Part shown: piece after piece, positions 45,337 to 45,412 of the stretch
Position numbering within the stretch: the stretch's first letter is position 1
Layout of the letters: every line of letters starts with the position of its first letter
Assembly: GCF_004210275.1 (NCBI RefSeq)
Contig: NZ_SCFA01000041.1
Coordinates: forward strand, 1-45,412
Reading direction: 5' to 3'
Length of the DNA stretch: 45,412 bases
Source of the DNA: Rickettsiales endosymbiont of Peranema trichophorum
Lineage (GTDB): Bacteria; Pseudomonadota; Alphaproteobacteria; Rickettsiales; Midichloriaceae
Notes under the pieces: generated by a model
Databases searched by the model: none
Told to the model about the DNA's origin: nothing
Seen by the model: only the letters and a program-made list of their open reading frames with translations
Position numbers and translations under genes: made by a program

Positions 45337-45412
45337 TACCAAATCTCATTTTTAAATGATTCAAAACGGATTTTGTGAAACTCGGCTCTGCGCACGTATT
45401 TCAATACGCTTA
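45336..45412 (+). repeat. 128-bp ATACCAA/TTGGTAT repeat, copy D cut by window edge
   Basis: It begins ATACCAAATCTCATT and matches copies A and B until the window ends inside the central hairpin. Its first base is the last base of the upstream gene's TGA stop. It is in direct orientation, opposite to copy C, so the two bracket the 38574-45336 module. Confidence 0.9.

Noticed and set aside
1-45412. CRISPR arrays, rRNA genes, tmRNA, RNase P RNA or toxin-antitoxin pairs
   Set aside because: I looked for regularly spaced repeats, conserved RNA cores and small paired genes and saw none that I could support.

Overview
The window looks like an AT-rich chromosome segment from an intracellular alphaproteobacterium of Rickettsiales type. 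This is inferred from gene content, not from a search. The pointers are a long-headed VirB6 of the rickettsial type IV secretion kind, an EamA carrier resembling the rickettsial S-adenosylmethionine importer, NtrY, a mitofilin-like/HemY-like pair, an ankyrin protein and an IS256 transposase. LptD, SurA, BamD and PBP1A show a working Gram-negative envelope.

Layout. 1-1360: a truncated IS256 transposase and repeat debris. 1361-9302 (minus): small protein, DASS carrier, ntrY, secD, rplY, prs, xthA and tRNA-Asn. 9421-10802 (plus): bamD and a DedA gene. 10906-14153 (minus): HemY-like, mitofilin-like and a DsbA with a Cys/His-rich tail. 14450-19384 (minus): rbfA, infB, nusA and tRNA-Val. 19626-22829 (plus): orphan virB6. 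23007-28641: divergent PBP1A and typA-ubiH. 28683-31227: a lipoprotein, a degenerate SAM-hydrolase homologue and a SAM-importer-like carrier. 31360-33774: a polyhydroxyalkanoate locus (phaC, phaE-like, phaR) and hslV. 33978-38204: lptD, surA and terC. 38205-45412: an accessory module.

The most unusual material is at the right end. A large SF1 helicase with a tandemly duplicated, degenerate P-loop, an ankyrin protein and an 870-residue protein lie between two inverted copies of a short mobile repeat. The stop codons of both outer genes are completed by the first base of that repeat. The 870-residue protein begins with a CheD/NTAN1-like deamidase motif (Thr, Cys, His) and ends in a basic tail, so it is a candidate secreted effector. 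The same repeat, 128 bp with ATACCAA...TTGGTAT ends, occurs five times in the window, always beside or inside a gene end, and has replaced the C-terminus of RbfA. A second, unrelated MITE-like element (145 bp) sits beside one copy.

The genes form plausible units: translation (nusA-infB-rbfA, rplY), envelope biogenesis (lptD-surA, bamD, secD, PBP1A), disulfide chemistry, carbon storage (pha genes) and host metabolite uptake (DASS carrier, SAM-importer-like carrier).
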